From assembly GCA_944324225.1 (NCBI GenBank), contig CALUVL010000014.1, positions 1-60,582 of the forward strand: 60,582 nucleotides of DNA. Direction: 5' to 3'. A program made the translations under genes and the position numbers. Source of the DNA: Candidatus Gastranaerophilales bacterium (GTDB lineage: Bacteria; Cyanobacteriota; Vampirovibrionia; Gastranaerophilales; Gastranaerophilaceae). The notes below the pieces were generated by a model. The model was not told the DNA's origin and did no database searches. It saw nothing but the letters and a program-made list of their open reading frames with translations. How positions within the stretch are numbered: position 1 is the stretch's first letter; each line of letters starts with the position of its first letter. This document shows, in pieces, positions 54,289 to 60,582 of this stretch.

Positions 54289-56068
54289 ATGATTGTCTCT
54301 GGAAAAAAGATGCAATTTGTTTGTGTGGAAGTATTTTTGAAATTGGTCTTCCGTGCGGACAGGTATAAGGCATTTTTGTTGTCCTCCAGCGTTTTATAAT
54401 CTCTTGCATCTGCCAGATTGAAAGTTTTTGTCCTGCTTTTACGGACGCTTTGCAGGCTGTTGTTATCAATATTTTTTCCTCAAGCCCGTCAATATTTCCT
54501 TCTATGTTTTCCAGAATATCTGACAGAATTTCCTTAGGGTTTACTTTTGCAATAAGCTGCGGAACTTTCCTGAAAATTAATTCGTTATCTTTCAAAAATT
54601 CTATTTCATAACCGAATTTTTCAAATTTATCAATATTTTCTTTTAAAATTTCAATTTCTTCGCTTGTGACAGTCAAAACATCCGATACGAAAAGAAGCTG
54701 TGAAACAATATTTTTTTCGGATTTTAATTTTTCGTATATGAATCTTTCTTCTGCAATGTGTTGATCGACAATTTCAAGGCCTTCTTCTTTTTCAATAAGA
54801 ATGTATGTGTTTTTGTATTGTCCGATAATATTTTCTTCCGGTTCAGGCGGTGTTTGATAGGTTTGTGCGATAAGTTTGGGCTGGGTAACCTGTGGTGAAG
54901 GCATGATGTCATTTGTAATTTTTTCAGCCATTCTATCAGAAATATACATGCTGTCATTAGACTTGTCAAAATATATATCTTGATTTTGAGTTGTTTTTGC
55001 CTGATTGAAATCAATAACCTTTTCTCTTTCCTGAGCATTGTATGCAGGGGTCGGCATTGCCTGATTTAACGTAGGTTCCGTGTAGTTTGCAAGTCCACCT
55101 TGGATTGCTGTAAATATAAAATTGAATACCATATTTGTATTTTTGTATCTTACTTCTTTTTTTGTCGGGTGAACATTTACATCTACATCTGAAGGGGGAA
55201 TTTCAAGGTTCAGAACAACAAACGGGTATTTGCCGCTTGCGATAAGGGTTTTGTAAGCGGTGTCTATCGCCTTTTGAAACACCGGACATTTTACGGAACG
55301 GCCGTTTATAAACATATAGTAGTTCTTTTTGCTTGAGCGTGTAAAGTCAGGGGTGCTTACGTATCCTGAAATCTTCATCCCCGCAAGTTTGTCGGTTTTT
55401 AGAACTTCTTTCAGGCTGTCCGCAACTTCAGTGTTAAAAATGTCTTTGATTGTCTTCTTCAAATCCCCGAGGCCGTTTGTTTTGAGGACTGTTTTGCCTT
55501 CACGTTTAAGCTCAAATGATATATCAGGATTTACCAGCGCAATTGACTGGACAAGATCTTGAATATACGAAAATTCCGTAGAAGCGCTTTTTAAGAATTT
55601 CAATCTTGCCGGAATATTGTAAAATAAATCCCTGATATCCATAATTGTCCCGACTGCACAGCCTGTTTCGGTCTGTGTGACCTCAGAGTTTTCGCACTTT
55701 ACTTTTGTACCGGTTTCAAAGTCTGCGGTTCTTGTGGTGCAGGTTAGTCTGGAAATTGAGATTATACTTGCAAGAGCTTCTCCTCTGAAACCTAAAGTGT
55801 GAATGTTAAATAAATCCTCATTGTTTTGAATTTTGCTTGTTGCATGTTTGGTGAAGGCAAGAAGAATATCATCCGGATGAATTCCGCATCCGTTGTCGGC
55901 AATACGGATATTTCTGCATTCGTTTGTAATTTCGATACTGATTCTTTTTGCACCGGCATCAACCGAGTTTTCTACAAGCTCCTTAACAACTGATGCAGGA
56001 CGCTCTATTACTTCTCCTGCCGCAATCTGGTTTATTAAATTTTTGGATAACTGTTTAATTCTTGCCAA
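54287..56068 (-). CDS. mutL: DNA mismatch repair protein MutL
   Basis: GHKL ATPase of mismatch repair. The N-terminal part contains LINQIAAGEVIERPASVVKELVENS, DNGCGI, TLGFRGEALASI and GTIMDIRDLFYNIPARLKFL. The C-terminal dimerisation domain includes QHIAEERFIYEKL, a Q/DQHAAxERxxYE-like match, and CPHGRPISKIL. The length of 593 aa is normal. It is followed by its terminator and preceded by the PiT-like gene. Confidence 0.95.
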   Translation of the reverse strand: MARIKQLSKNLINQIAAGEVIERPASVVKELVENSVDAGAKRISIEITNECRNIRIADNGCGIHPDDILLAFTKHATSKIQNNEDLFNIHTLGFRGEALASIISISRLTCTTRTADFETGTKVKCENSEVTQTETGCAVGTIMDIRDLFYNIPARLKFLKSASTEFSYIQDLVQSIALVNPDISFELKREGKTVLKTNGLGDLKKTIKDIFNTEVADSLKEVLKTDKLAGMKISGYVSTPDFTRSSKKNYYMFINGRSVKCPVFQKAIDTAYKTLIASGKYPFVVLNLEIPPSDVDVNVHPTKKEVRYKNTNMVFNFIFTAIQGGLANYTEPTLNQAMPTPAYNAQEREKVIDFNQAKTTQNQDIYFDKSNDSMYISDRMAEKITNDIMPSPQVTQPKLIAQTYQTPPEPEENIIGQYKNTYILIEKEEGLEIVDQHIAEERFIYEKLKSEKNIVSQLLFVSDVLTVTSEEIEILKENIDKFEKFGYEIEFLKDNELIFRKVPQLIAKVNPKEILSDILENIEGNIDGLEEKILITTACKASVKAGQKLSIWQMQEIIKRWRTTKMPYTCPHGRPISKILPHKQIASFFQRQS

Positions 56069-56092
56069 ATTTATTTTCCTCCCGAAAATATT

Positions 56093-57097
56093 TTACACGA
56101 AATGTGAAATGAAAAAGCTCTTTATTACATCAAATTTTAAAAGTAAAAATACCGTAACAATTGAAACAATCAGTCCTATTGCAGCTTTTGCCAAATCCTT
56201 AAGAATATGTTTATACATTTTTTTTGTGCTTTCAAACCTGAGTCTGTGGTAAAGAGCGATTTCCCTTCCTGCCAGAAGCCCGATAAATACCCAGGTTGTG
56301 GACATAGGAACATTGTTCAATTGTATAAAATACAAAAGCAAAAATGCAAAAATAATGTCAATAATGGTTGCGGATCTCGGGTCCTGAACATTAGTTTTCA
56401 TTTTAACTATTTTCTGGACTTCCCCTCCGCGTTTGCTTGCAACAATCCACATGAATGCCGTAAACGCAATCAATACAAGAACAAGCTGTGTAAAGGAGGA
56501 TTTTCTTGGAAGATATACAAAAAGGTTTGCGGCATCCTGCATAAGCCACTGTGACCATAAGAATGCTGTAGACAGCCATTTTGCAGCAATCCACCATTTA
56601 GAAATTTTTTTGTCTGCCGTGTAGTAAAAATATCGTTCAACGGGACGTGCAAGAAGTGTGTAAATTACTATTGATACAATTAAAGCAAGTACATAACCGA
56701 TTAATGATTTCGATAAAATCATTCCAATAACATTGATATCATTTGCAGAAAAGATACTTAGAATCAAAAATGTTGTAGATACGGGCATTCCATATTTAGT
56801 CAAAAACAAAAGAATTATAGGCGGAAGCACATGTACAAGAGTAAAAGTTTCGGGATATGGAATTCTTTCTAACCTTCCGAAAGACATATCGCCGTTATTA
56901 ACAATCCATCCTGTTGAAATCGTAATGATTAATACTGCACTGGTGAATGCCCATATAAGACAGGTCGGCATTTTTTTGCTTGTGGTGAGGTAAGTTCCGA
57001 GAGTCTGGATTACGTCATTAGACACACACGAATACATAGAAATCAAAAATCCTGTAATCATGTATATATTACTTAAAGTCAGACATTCCGGAAACAT
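56093..57097 (-). CDS. PiT-family-like inorganic phosphate transporter
   Basis: About nine to ten membrane segments. Two PiT-type half signatures are present: SNDVIQTLGTYLTTSK with PVSTTFLIL in the first half, and PMSTTWVFIGLLAGREIAL in the second. These families import phosphate with Na+ or H+. The sequence departs from standard PiT in the GANDVAN motif (SNDVIQT), so the substrate is not certain. The preferred start is the ATG at 57097 with GGAGG just upstream. Confidence 0.75.
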   Translation of the reverse strand: MFPECLTLSNIYMITGFLISMYSCVSNDVIQTLGTYLTTSKKMPTCLIWAFTSAVLIITISTGWIVNNGDMSFGRLERIPYPETFTLVHVLPPIILLFLTKYGMPVSTTFLILSIFSANDINVIGMILSKSLIGYVLALIVSIVIYTLLARPVERYFYYTADKKISKWWIAAKWLSTAFLWSQWLMQDAANLFVYLPRKSSFTQLVLVLIAFTAFMWIVASKRGGEVQKIVKMKTNVQDPRSATIIDIIFAFLLLYFIQLNNVPMSTTWVFIGLLAGREIALYHRLRFESTKKMYKHILKDLAKAAIGLIVSIVTVFLLLKFDVIKSFFISHFV

Positions 57098-57248
57098 ATT
57101 TCCTCCATACACCCTCAACGCTACAACAAAAACAAATTCATCTAAACAATTGATTACAATTTTGAAACAATTCTATAAGATAACAATATTGTGACATCAG
57201 GGATAAAAACCTTTGATATTTAAACAGTTTGAACAGGGGAGAGAAATT

Positions 57249-58121
57249 TTGGCCAAAGTTAAAACAAATACAAAACTAAAACCGTTTAAAAAAGCGGATT
57301 TGCAGGTTGTTAAGCCTGTCAAAACGACAAAATACAGTGATATAGACTTGAACAACTGGAAAGCTTACGATTATATAAAGACCGATACATTATGGGAATT
57401 TCCGTCAAGACTTAAAGAGGGCGGGCATTCAAATGAATATCACGGAAATTATATACCTCAAATTGCCCAGCAGTTATATGAAAGATTTACCAAAAAAAAT
57501 GATGTTGTTTTGGATTTGTTTTTCGGCTCAGGCACATCGGGCATTGAGGCGCTGAATATGAACCGCCGCTGTATCGGGGTTGAATTGAAGGATGAACTTG
57601 CAGAAAAAGTTTCAGAAAAATTTACACCGAAACAACTTGTCACAGACGTCAGAATAATTTGCGCTGATTCTGCTTCGGAAGAAGTTCGTGACAAAATTCA
57701 GACAGGTCTAGAAATTATGGGAGAAGAGAAAGCTCAGTTTCTTGTCCTTCATCCGCCGTATGACGATATAATAAAGTTTTCGGACAGAAAAGAAGACCTT
57801 TCAAACTGTGCAACAACGGAAGAATTTTATGATTTGTTTGCCAAAGTTGCCAAAAACGGTTACGATATGCTTGAAAAGGGCCGTTTTGCAGCTCTTATAA
57901 TAGGTGACAGCTACAAAAATTCCGAAGTTCAGCCTCTCGGGTTTGAATGTATGGCAAGAATGATGAATCTTGGATTTAGACTAAAAGGCATTATTGTAAA
58001 AGATATTCAAGGAAATGAACGTGCTAAAGGAAAAACCGCAAATCTATGGCGTTATCGTGCATTAGCCGGCGGATTTTTTATCTTCAAACACGAGTATGTA
58101 ATGATTTTCCAGAAAGTGTAA
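57249..58121 (+). CDS. Orphan DNA methyltransferase (N4/N6 type)
   Basis: SAM-dependent DNA methyltransferase of about 290 aa. Motif I is DLFFGSGT (89-96), with the downstream acidic IGVEL strand, and motif IV is HPPY (168-171), a variant of SPPY. FPSRLKEGGHSNEYHGNYIP precedes motif I and resembles the motif X region. No restriction gene is beside it, so it is a solitary methylase. It starts at TTG 57249 with GGGGAG eight bases upstream. The base methylated (N4-cytosine or N6-adenine) cannot be decided. Confidence 0.82.
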   Translation: MAKVKTNTKLKPFKKADLQVVKPVKTTKYSDIDLNNWKAYDYIKTDTLWEFPSRLKEGGHSNEYHGNYIPQIAQQLYERFTKKNDVVLDLFFGSGTSGIEALNMNRRCIGVELKDELAEKVSEKFTPKQLVTDVRIICADSASEEVRDKIQTGLEIMGEEKAQFLVLHPPYDDIIKFSDRKEDLSNCATTEEFYDLFAKVAKNGYDMLEKGRFAALIIGDSYKNSEVQPLGFECMARMMNLGFRLKGIIVKDIQGNERAKGKTANLWRYRALAGGFFIFKHEYVMIFQKV

Positions 58122-58476
58122 AAAATATAATTAAAATCTACATTATTTAAAGGATAAAAAATATAAACATATAGTTTATCCTGAAAACAGGAAATACTGC
58201 ACACTGACAGCTTCAGAACAAAACACAGGGCATGCCTTAAAGTCATGGAAAAAATCTTATTATTACAAATTGTAACCAAGATTTAAGAAATATTAAAACG
58301 GCTGAAATCATGTCCCCGTCATGGTTTTGGGAAAGTCTTGCCGGCTACGGTATATCAAAAAACAAAATAGTTGTCCGCTATAGAGGTATAGAGTACAATT
58401 AAATTGTATATTCAAAGGTCGTAAATTTTCCTGTCGGAAGATTTAGGCCGGAGTTTCTTGTAAAGAGGAAGATAAT
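58122..58476. other. Intergenic region
   Basis: About 355 bp with no convincing gene. The only distinct features are the promoter-like pair at 58371-58399 and a small palindrome TACAATTAAATTGTA (58394-58408) overlapping its -10 box. Confidence 0.5.
58371..58399 (+). promoter_or_regulatory. Probable promoter of yggS-sepF
   Basis: TTGTCC (58371-58376), 17 bases, TACAAT (58394-58399), about 78 bases before yggS. The -10 box is half of a 15-bp palindrome. Confidence 0.5.
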
Positions 58477-59139
58477 ATGCAATTCAAGGTAAAAGAGAAT
58501 CTTTCAAAAATACAAGAAGAAATTGCACCTTATAGACCAAATATTATTGCAGTTACAAAGTATTTTGATGAAGAAGCTATAGAGGAAGCTTATAATGCCG
58601 GACTCAGAAACTTCGGTGAGTCAAGAACTATTGAAGCAATCGAAAAGATTGAAAAACTGCCTGCTGAAGTGCGAAACAATTCAACATTCCACTTTATCGG
58701 GCATCTTCAGTCGAATAAAGTCAAAAAGACTGTCGAGCATTTTGATTTTATTCATTCTGTAGATTCATTGAATCTTGCGGAGTCGATTTCAGCAGCGGCA
58801 AAAACTTTTGGCAAAGTTCAAAAGGTTCTTCTTCAATTGAATAATGCAGGAGAAATTCAAAAATCAGGCTTCTCAAAAGAAGAACTCTTTGAATCGTTTC
58901 CGGAAATTATCAAGCTTGACGGTATTGCAGTTGAAGGCTTGATGAATATGGCGCCACTCGGGGCTGATGACAAGACTTTGTTTGAATTGTTCAGTGACGT
59001 TGCGGCGACAAAAAAGCTTCTGGAAGAAAAATATAACTGCAAAATGAAGGAATTATCTATGGGTATGAGTCAGGATTACAGGATTGCAGCCCGGTGCGGG
59101 GCTACAATCCTGAGGATAGGCAGAAGGTTATTCAGTTAG
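58477..59139 (+). CDS. yggS: YggS-family PLP homeostasis protein
   Basis: A pyridoxal-phosphate-binding TIM-barrel protein involved in PLP and amino-acid homeostasis. The Lys that binds PLP is in IIAVTKYF; NFGESRTIEA, FHFIGHLQSNKVK, GLMNMAP and LSMGMSQDYRIAARCGATILRIGRRLF are all family motifs. Length (220 aa) is normal. GAGGAAG lies before the ATG. Next to sepF, as in many bacteria. Confidence 0.93.
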   Translation: MQFKVKENLSKIQEEIAPYRPNIIAVTKYFDEEAIEEAYNAGLRNFGESRTIEAIEKIEKLPAEVRNNSTFHFIGHLQSNKVKKTVEHFDFIHSVDSLNLAESISAAAKTFGKVQKVLLQLNNAGEIQKSGFSKEELFESFPEIIKLDGIAVEGLMNMAPLGADDKTLFELFSDVAATKKLLEEKYNCKMKELSMGMSQDYRIAARCGATILRIGRRLFS

Positions 59140-59172
59140 TAAGATAAGTTAAAAATAAACGGAGGAAAAACG

Positions 59173-59676
59173 GTGGCGATTGTAACAGACAAAATTAAAT
59201 CAGTGGTTGACTTTTTGGTAAAAGGGTTCGAACCCAGAGAAACTATATTTGATGATATGGCAGAAGATGATATGGAAGGCGGATACGAAGTTCAAGACAA
59301 TTTGGCAATTGATCCAGCTTATTCATACCAGTCAAAACCTGAAAAAAATCAGGAATTAAAAGTTGTAACTCATCCAAATTACAGAGGTTATGAAGTAAGA
59401 ATTATGGAACCTCGTTCATTTGATGATGCCGTACAAATTGTTCAACACTTGAAAGATAGACAAACAATCGTCCTTAACTTACATTTGCTCGATAAAGAAC
59501 AATCACAAAGAACCATTGATTTTGTATGCGGCGCTGCACACGCATTGAACGGTAAACCGCAAAAAGTCGGGGATTTGGTATTTGTATTCACTCCAAGTAA
59601 CGTAACTTTGTCTGTTGATATTAATGCTAACCAGAATAAATTTAATGACTCACTGTGGAGAGCACCTTTGCAGTAA
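59173..59676 (+). CDS. sepF: Cell division protein SepF
   Basis: FtsZ-anchoring protein. A short N-terminal amphipathic helix (membrane-targeting, residues 1-20) and a flexible acidic linker precede the SepF domain (about 85-160: VRIMEPRSFDDAVQIVQHLKDRQTIVLNLHLLDKEQSQRTIDFVCGAAHALNG). It starts at GTG with GGAGG upstream. The gene order yggS-sepF is conserved in Firmicutes and cyanobacteria-like lineages, and SepF supports an organism that does not rely on FtsA alone. Confidence 0.95.
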   Translation: MAIVTDKIKSVVDFLVKGFEPRETIFDDMAEDDMEGGYEVQDNLAIDPAYSYQSKPEKNQELKVVTHPNYRGYEVRIMEPRSFDDAVQIVQHLKDRQTIVLNLHLLDKEQSQRTIDFVCGAAHALNGKPQKVGDLVFVFTPSNVTLSVDINANQNKFNDSLWRAPLQ

Positions 59677-59712
59677 GGTCTTATTCGTAAAATAATGAGA
59701 AGAGGATAGTTT

Positions 59713-59741
59713 AAGAGGCGGTACATTTTCCGCCTCTTTTT
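59713..59741 (+). terminator. Rho-independent terminator of sepF
   Basis: AAGAGGCGG pairs with CCGCCTCTT and is followed by T residues. It may also serve the convergent SMR gene. Confidence 0.9.
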
Positions 59742-59747
59742 GTATAT

Positions 59748-60065
59748 TCAGTGTGTAATAAGTTTTAAGCCTGCTATCCCGCTGACAATAAGCAAAATGC
59801 ACAAAATTTTCATAACAGTTACTGGCTCTTTGAAGAGTATAATTCCAAAAATTACTGTTCCGATAGTTCCGATACCTGTCCATATTGCATAAGCCGTTCC
59901 TAACGGCAGATTTTTAAGAGCAAGTGCGAGAAAATAAAAACTGGCAATCATCCCGACAATAGTAAGTATCGACGGAATAATCTGAGTGAATCCATGTGAA
60001 AATTTTAACCCTACAGCCCAGCTTATTTCAAAAAGTCCCGCAATAAATAAAAACATCCAGTGCAT
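59748..60065 (-). CDS. sugE: SMR-family guanidinium exporter (SugE/Gdx type)
   Basis: A four-helix transporter of 105 aa. The sequence MHWMFLFIAGLFEISWAVGLK carries the essential membrane Glu (E13) of small multidrug resistance proteins, and GTAYAIWTGIGTIGTVIFGI is the SugE/Gdx type. Control by an adjacent guanidine-I riboswitch indicates export of guanidinium. AAAGGAG precedes the ATG at 60065; the long upstream ORF extension is riboswitch sequence, not coding. Confidence 0.93.
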   Translation of the reverse strand: MHWMFLFIAGLFEISWAVGLKFSHGFTQIIPSILTIVGMIASFYFLALALKNLPLGTAYAIWTGIGTIGTVIFGIILFKEPVTVMKILCILLIVSGIAGLKLITH

Positions 60066-60089
60066 TTGTTCTCCTTTCTCAAAACATAT

Positions 60090-60122
60090 AAAAAAGCCTG
60101 GGGAAAATAATATCTCCCAGGT
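60090..60122 (-). terminator. Riboswitch-linked terminator
   Basis: On the - strand, CCTGGGAGA pairs with the CCCAGG side to form a hairpin followed by CTTTTTT. Its 5' strand is also the 3' end of the guanidine-I aptamer, so ligand binding and termination are mutually exclusive, as expected for an ON switch. Confidence 0.8.
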
Positions 60123-60200
60123 TTTTATCCTTCCGTGTACACAAAAAATGTGAATTTTCTCTCGGACCAGCAGGCTTACACCCCGGAACCCTAGAAAATT
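60113..60200 (-). promoter_or_regulatory. Guanidine-I (ykkC) riboswitch
   Basis: The - strand contains the conserved blocks in order: CTAGGGTTCCG (60184-60194), CTGGTCCGAGAGAAA (about 60156-60170) and ACACGGAAGGATAAAA followed by CCTGGGAGA (60113-60138). These are the ykkC class I consensus blocks. It lies directly upstream of the SMR gene with a terminator stem between. Confidence 0.92.
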
Positions 60201-60255
60201 TTCTATTCTATTTGATTTTAAAATATATAAAAGATAAAAATTATTCAAGCCCCCC

Positions 60256-60284
60256 TTGCGGATAAGATAGAAATAGTATATAAT
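60256..60284 (+). promoter_or_regulatory. Promoter of the right-end prepilin locus
   Basis: TTGCGG (60256-60261), 17 bases, consensus TATAAT (60279-60284), about 40 bases before the leader ATG. Confidence 0.65.
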
Positions 60285-60324
60285 AGAGAATTAAGTAAAA
60301 AAGCGAGCGAAGGAGCAAAGAGGT

Positions 60325-60378
60325 ATGAAACACAGACAGGACAAGGCTTTACGGGGCGGGGGGGCACCCAAAAAATAA
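60325..60378 (+). CDS. 17-aa leader ORF crossing a G tract, second copy
   Basis: ATG 60325 follows AAGGAGC (60310-60316). The product MKHRQDKALRGGGAPKK ends at TAA (60376-60378), directly followed by GCTCCT (60379-60384), which is complementary to AGGAGC. The frame crosses GGGGC plus seven G (60353-60364) and the shared GCACC word. Both this and the leader at 18 have 17 codons, a G tract, GCACC, ten bases, then GCTCCT. The prepilin frame is +1 relative to it. Confidence 0.4.
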   Translation: MKHRQDKALRGGGAPKK

Positions 60379-60388
60379 GCTCCTGAGA

Positions 60389-60582
60389 GTGAAAACAGGA
60401 CAAACAACCTGTTTAGATAGGGCATTGAGCCACCCATCAGGCATCGGACGATTATTAAGCGGCTTCAGTATGATGGAGATATTAATCAGCTACGTAATAA
60501 TCGGGGTATTAGCGTTAATATTACTTCCAATACTTCAAAGTGCAAAGCCGGATAAGAACGAGGCATTGCATAAAAAGAGCAC
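60389..60582 (+). CDS. Prepilin-like protein, 5' part (runs off window)
   Basis: The frame from GTG 60389 is open to the window end. It contains the prepilin signal SGFSMMEILISYVIIGVLALILLPIL: cleavage after Gly (60461-60463), Glu at position 5 of the mature chain, and a hydrophobic helix. It could start at GTG 60389, which lacks a good ribosome binding site, or be an extension of the leader at 60325 after loss of one G (or gain of two). The C-terminus is outside the window. It differs in type from the pilin at the left end (FTMAEV). Confidence 0.6.
   Translation, partial: MKTGQTTCLDRALSHPSGIGRLLSGFSMMEILISYVIIGVLALILLPILQSAKPDKNEALHKKS

Noticed and set aside
58052-58279. A 75-codon ORF antisense to the methylase end and intergenic region
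   Set aside because: Composition and position suggest chance; no start signal or recognisable motif.
59226-59242. GGGTTCGAACCC resembles a tRNA T arm
   Set aside because: It lies inside sepF (codons for KGFEPRE) and no cloverleaf surrounds it.

Overview
The window looks like chromosomal DNA of a low-GC, diderm, gut-type bacterium, most likely a non-photosynthetic cyanobacterial relative (Gastranaerophilales/Melainabacteria, class Vampirovibrionia). The basis is indirect: prepilin N-termini of the FTMAEVLITLGLIG type, an outer-membrane toolkit (MlaA, an MCE protein, an RND/TolC pump, TonB-like proteins) beside SepF, PlsY and PolC-type exonuclease genes, and dispersed RFFGLRPQND-type palindromic repeats. 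No rRNA is present, so the assignment is inference.

Layout. 1-1.2 kb: a prepilin-like gene behind a 12-G tract and three 75-bp palindromic repeats. 1.3-9.7 kb: housekeeping and envelope genes (LysM muramidase, upp, an MCE/MlaD-like protein, an omega-like RNA polymerase subunit, purine nucleoside phosphorylase, a large unknown protein, plsY). 9.8-13.9 kb: a five-gene membrane cluster (VWA protein, FHA-like polytopic protein, two TonB-C-like proteins, a 48-aa membrane peptide) with no recognised function. 13.9-16.3 kb: a candidate small RNA and an MlaA domain fused to an alpha/beta hydrolase. 16.4-18.8 kb: an ArsR-family zinc-type sensor divergent from a Zn/Cd P-type ATPase, with operators visible. 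18.9-24.9 kb: an adaptor/RND/TolC efflux operon. 25-29.6 kb: an exported CMD protein, RarA, an MmcQ/EVE-like protein and hypotheticals.

29.9-38.7 kb is a defence island on the + strand: a type I restriction-modification system (hsdR, a small membrane protein, hsdM, hsdS), an Abi_C-like protein, AbiH and a YhcG-family nuclease. Next comes a Mu-like transposition module (38.8-45.35 kb): MuA-like DDE transposase, MuB-like ATPase, a tyrosine-recombinase-like protein lacking most catalytic residues, a small HTH protein, a Mor-like activator and a Ser/Thr kinase as apparent cargo. A repeated 10-bp word (AAACGGAACC/GGTTCCGTTT) lies both at the divergent promoter and at the presumed right end.

45.5-60.6 kb returns to core genes: tRNA-Gln, Nif3-like, coaBC, gmk, an orphan histidine kinase, YbaK-like deacylase, OPA transporter, DEDDh exonuclease, thioredoxin, an unknown coiled-coil protein, mutL, a PiT-like transporter, an orphan DNA methyltransferase, yggS-sepF, and an SMR guanidinium exporter under a guanidine-I riboswitch. 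The window ends inside a second prepilin-like gene.

The most unusual signal is shared by the two prepilin loci at the opposite ends. Each has a Shine-Dalgarno AAGGAGC, an ATG opening a 17-codon leader that crosses a G tract followed by GCACC, a TAA, and then GCTCCT, complementary to the Shine-Dalgarno. In both, the prepilin reading frame is +1 relative to the leader. This suggests G-tract phase variation, programmed frameshifting or leader-controlled translation of pilins.
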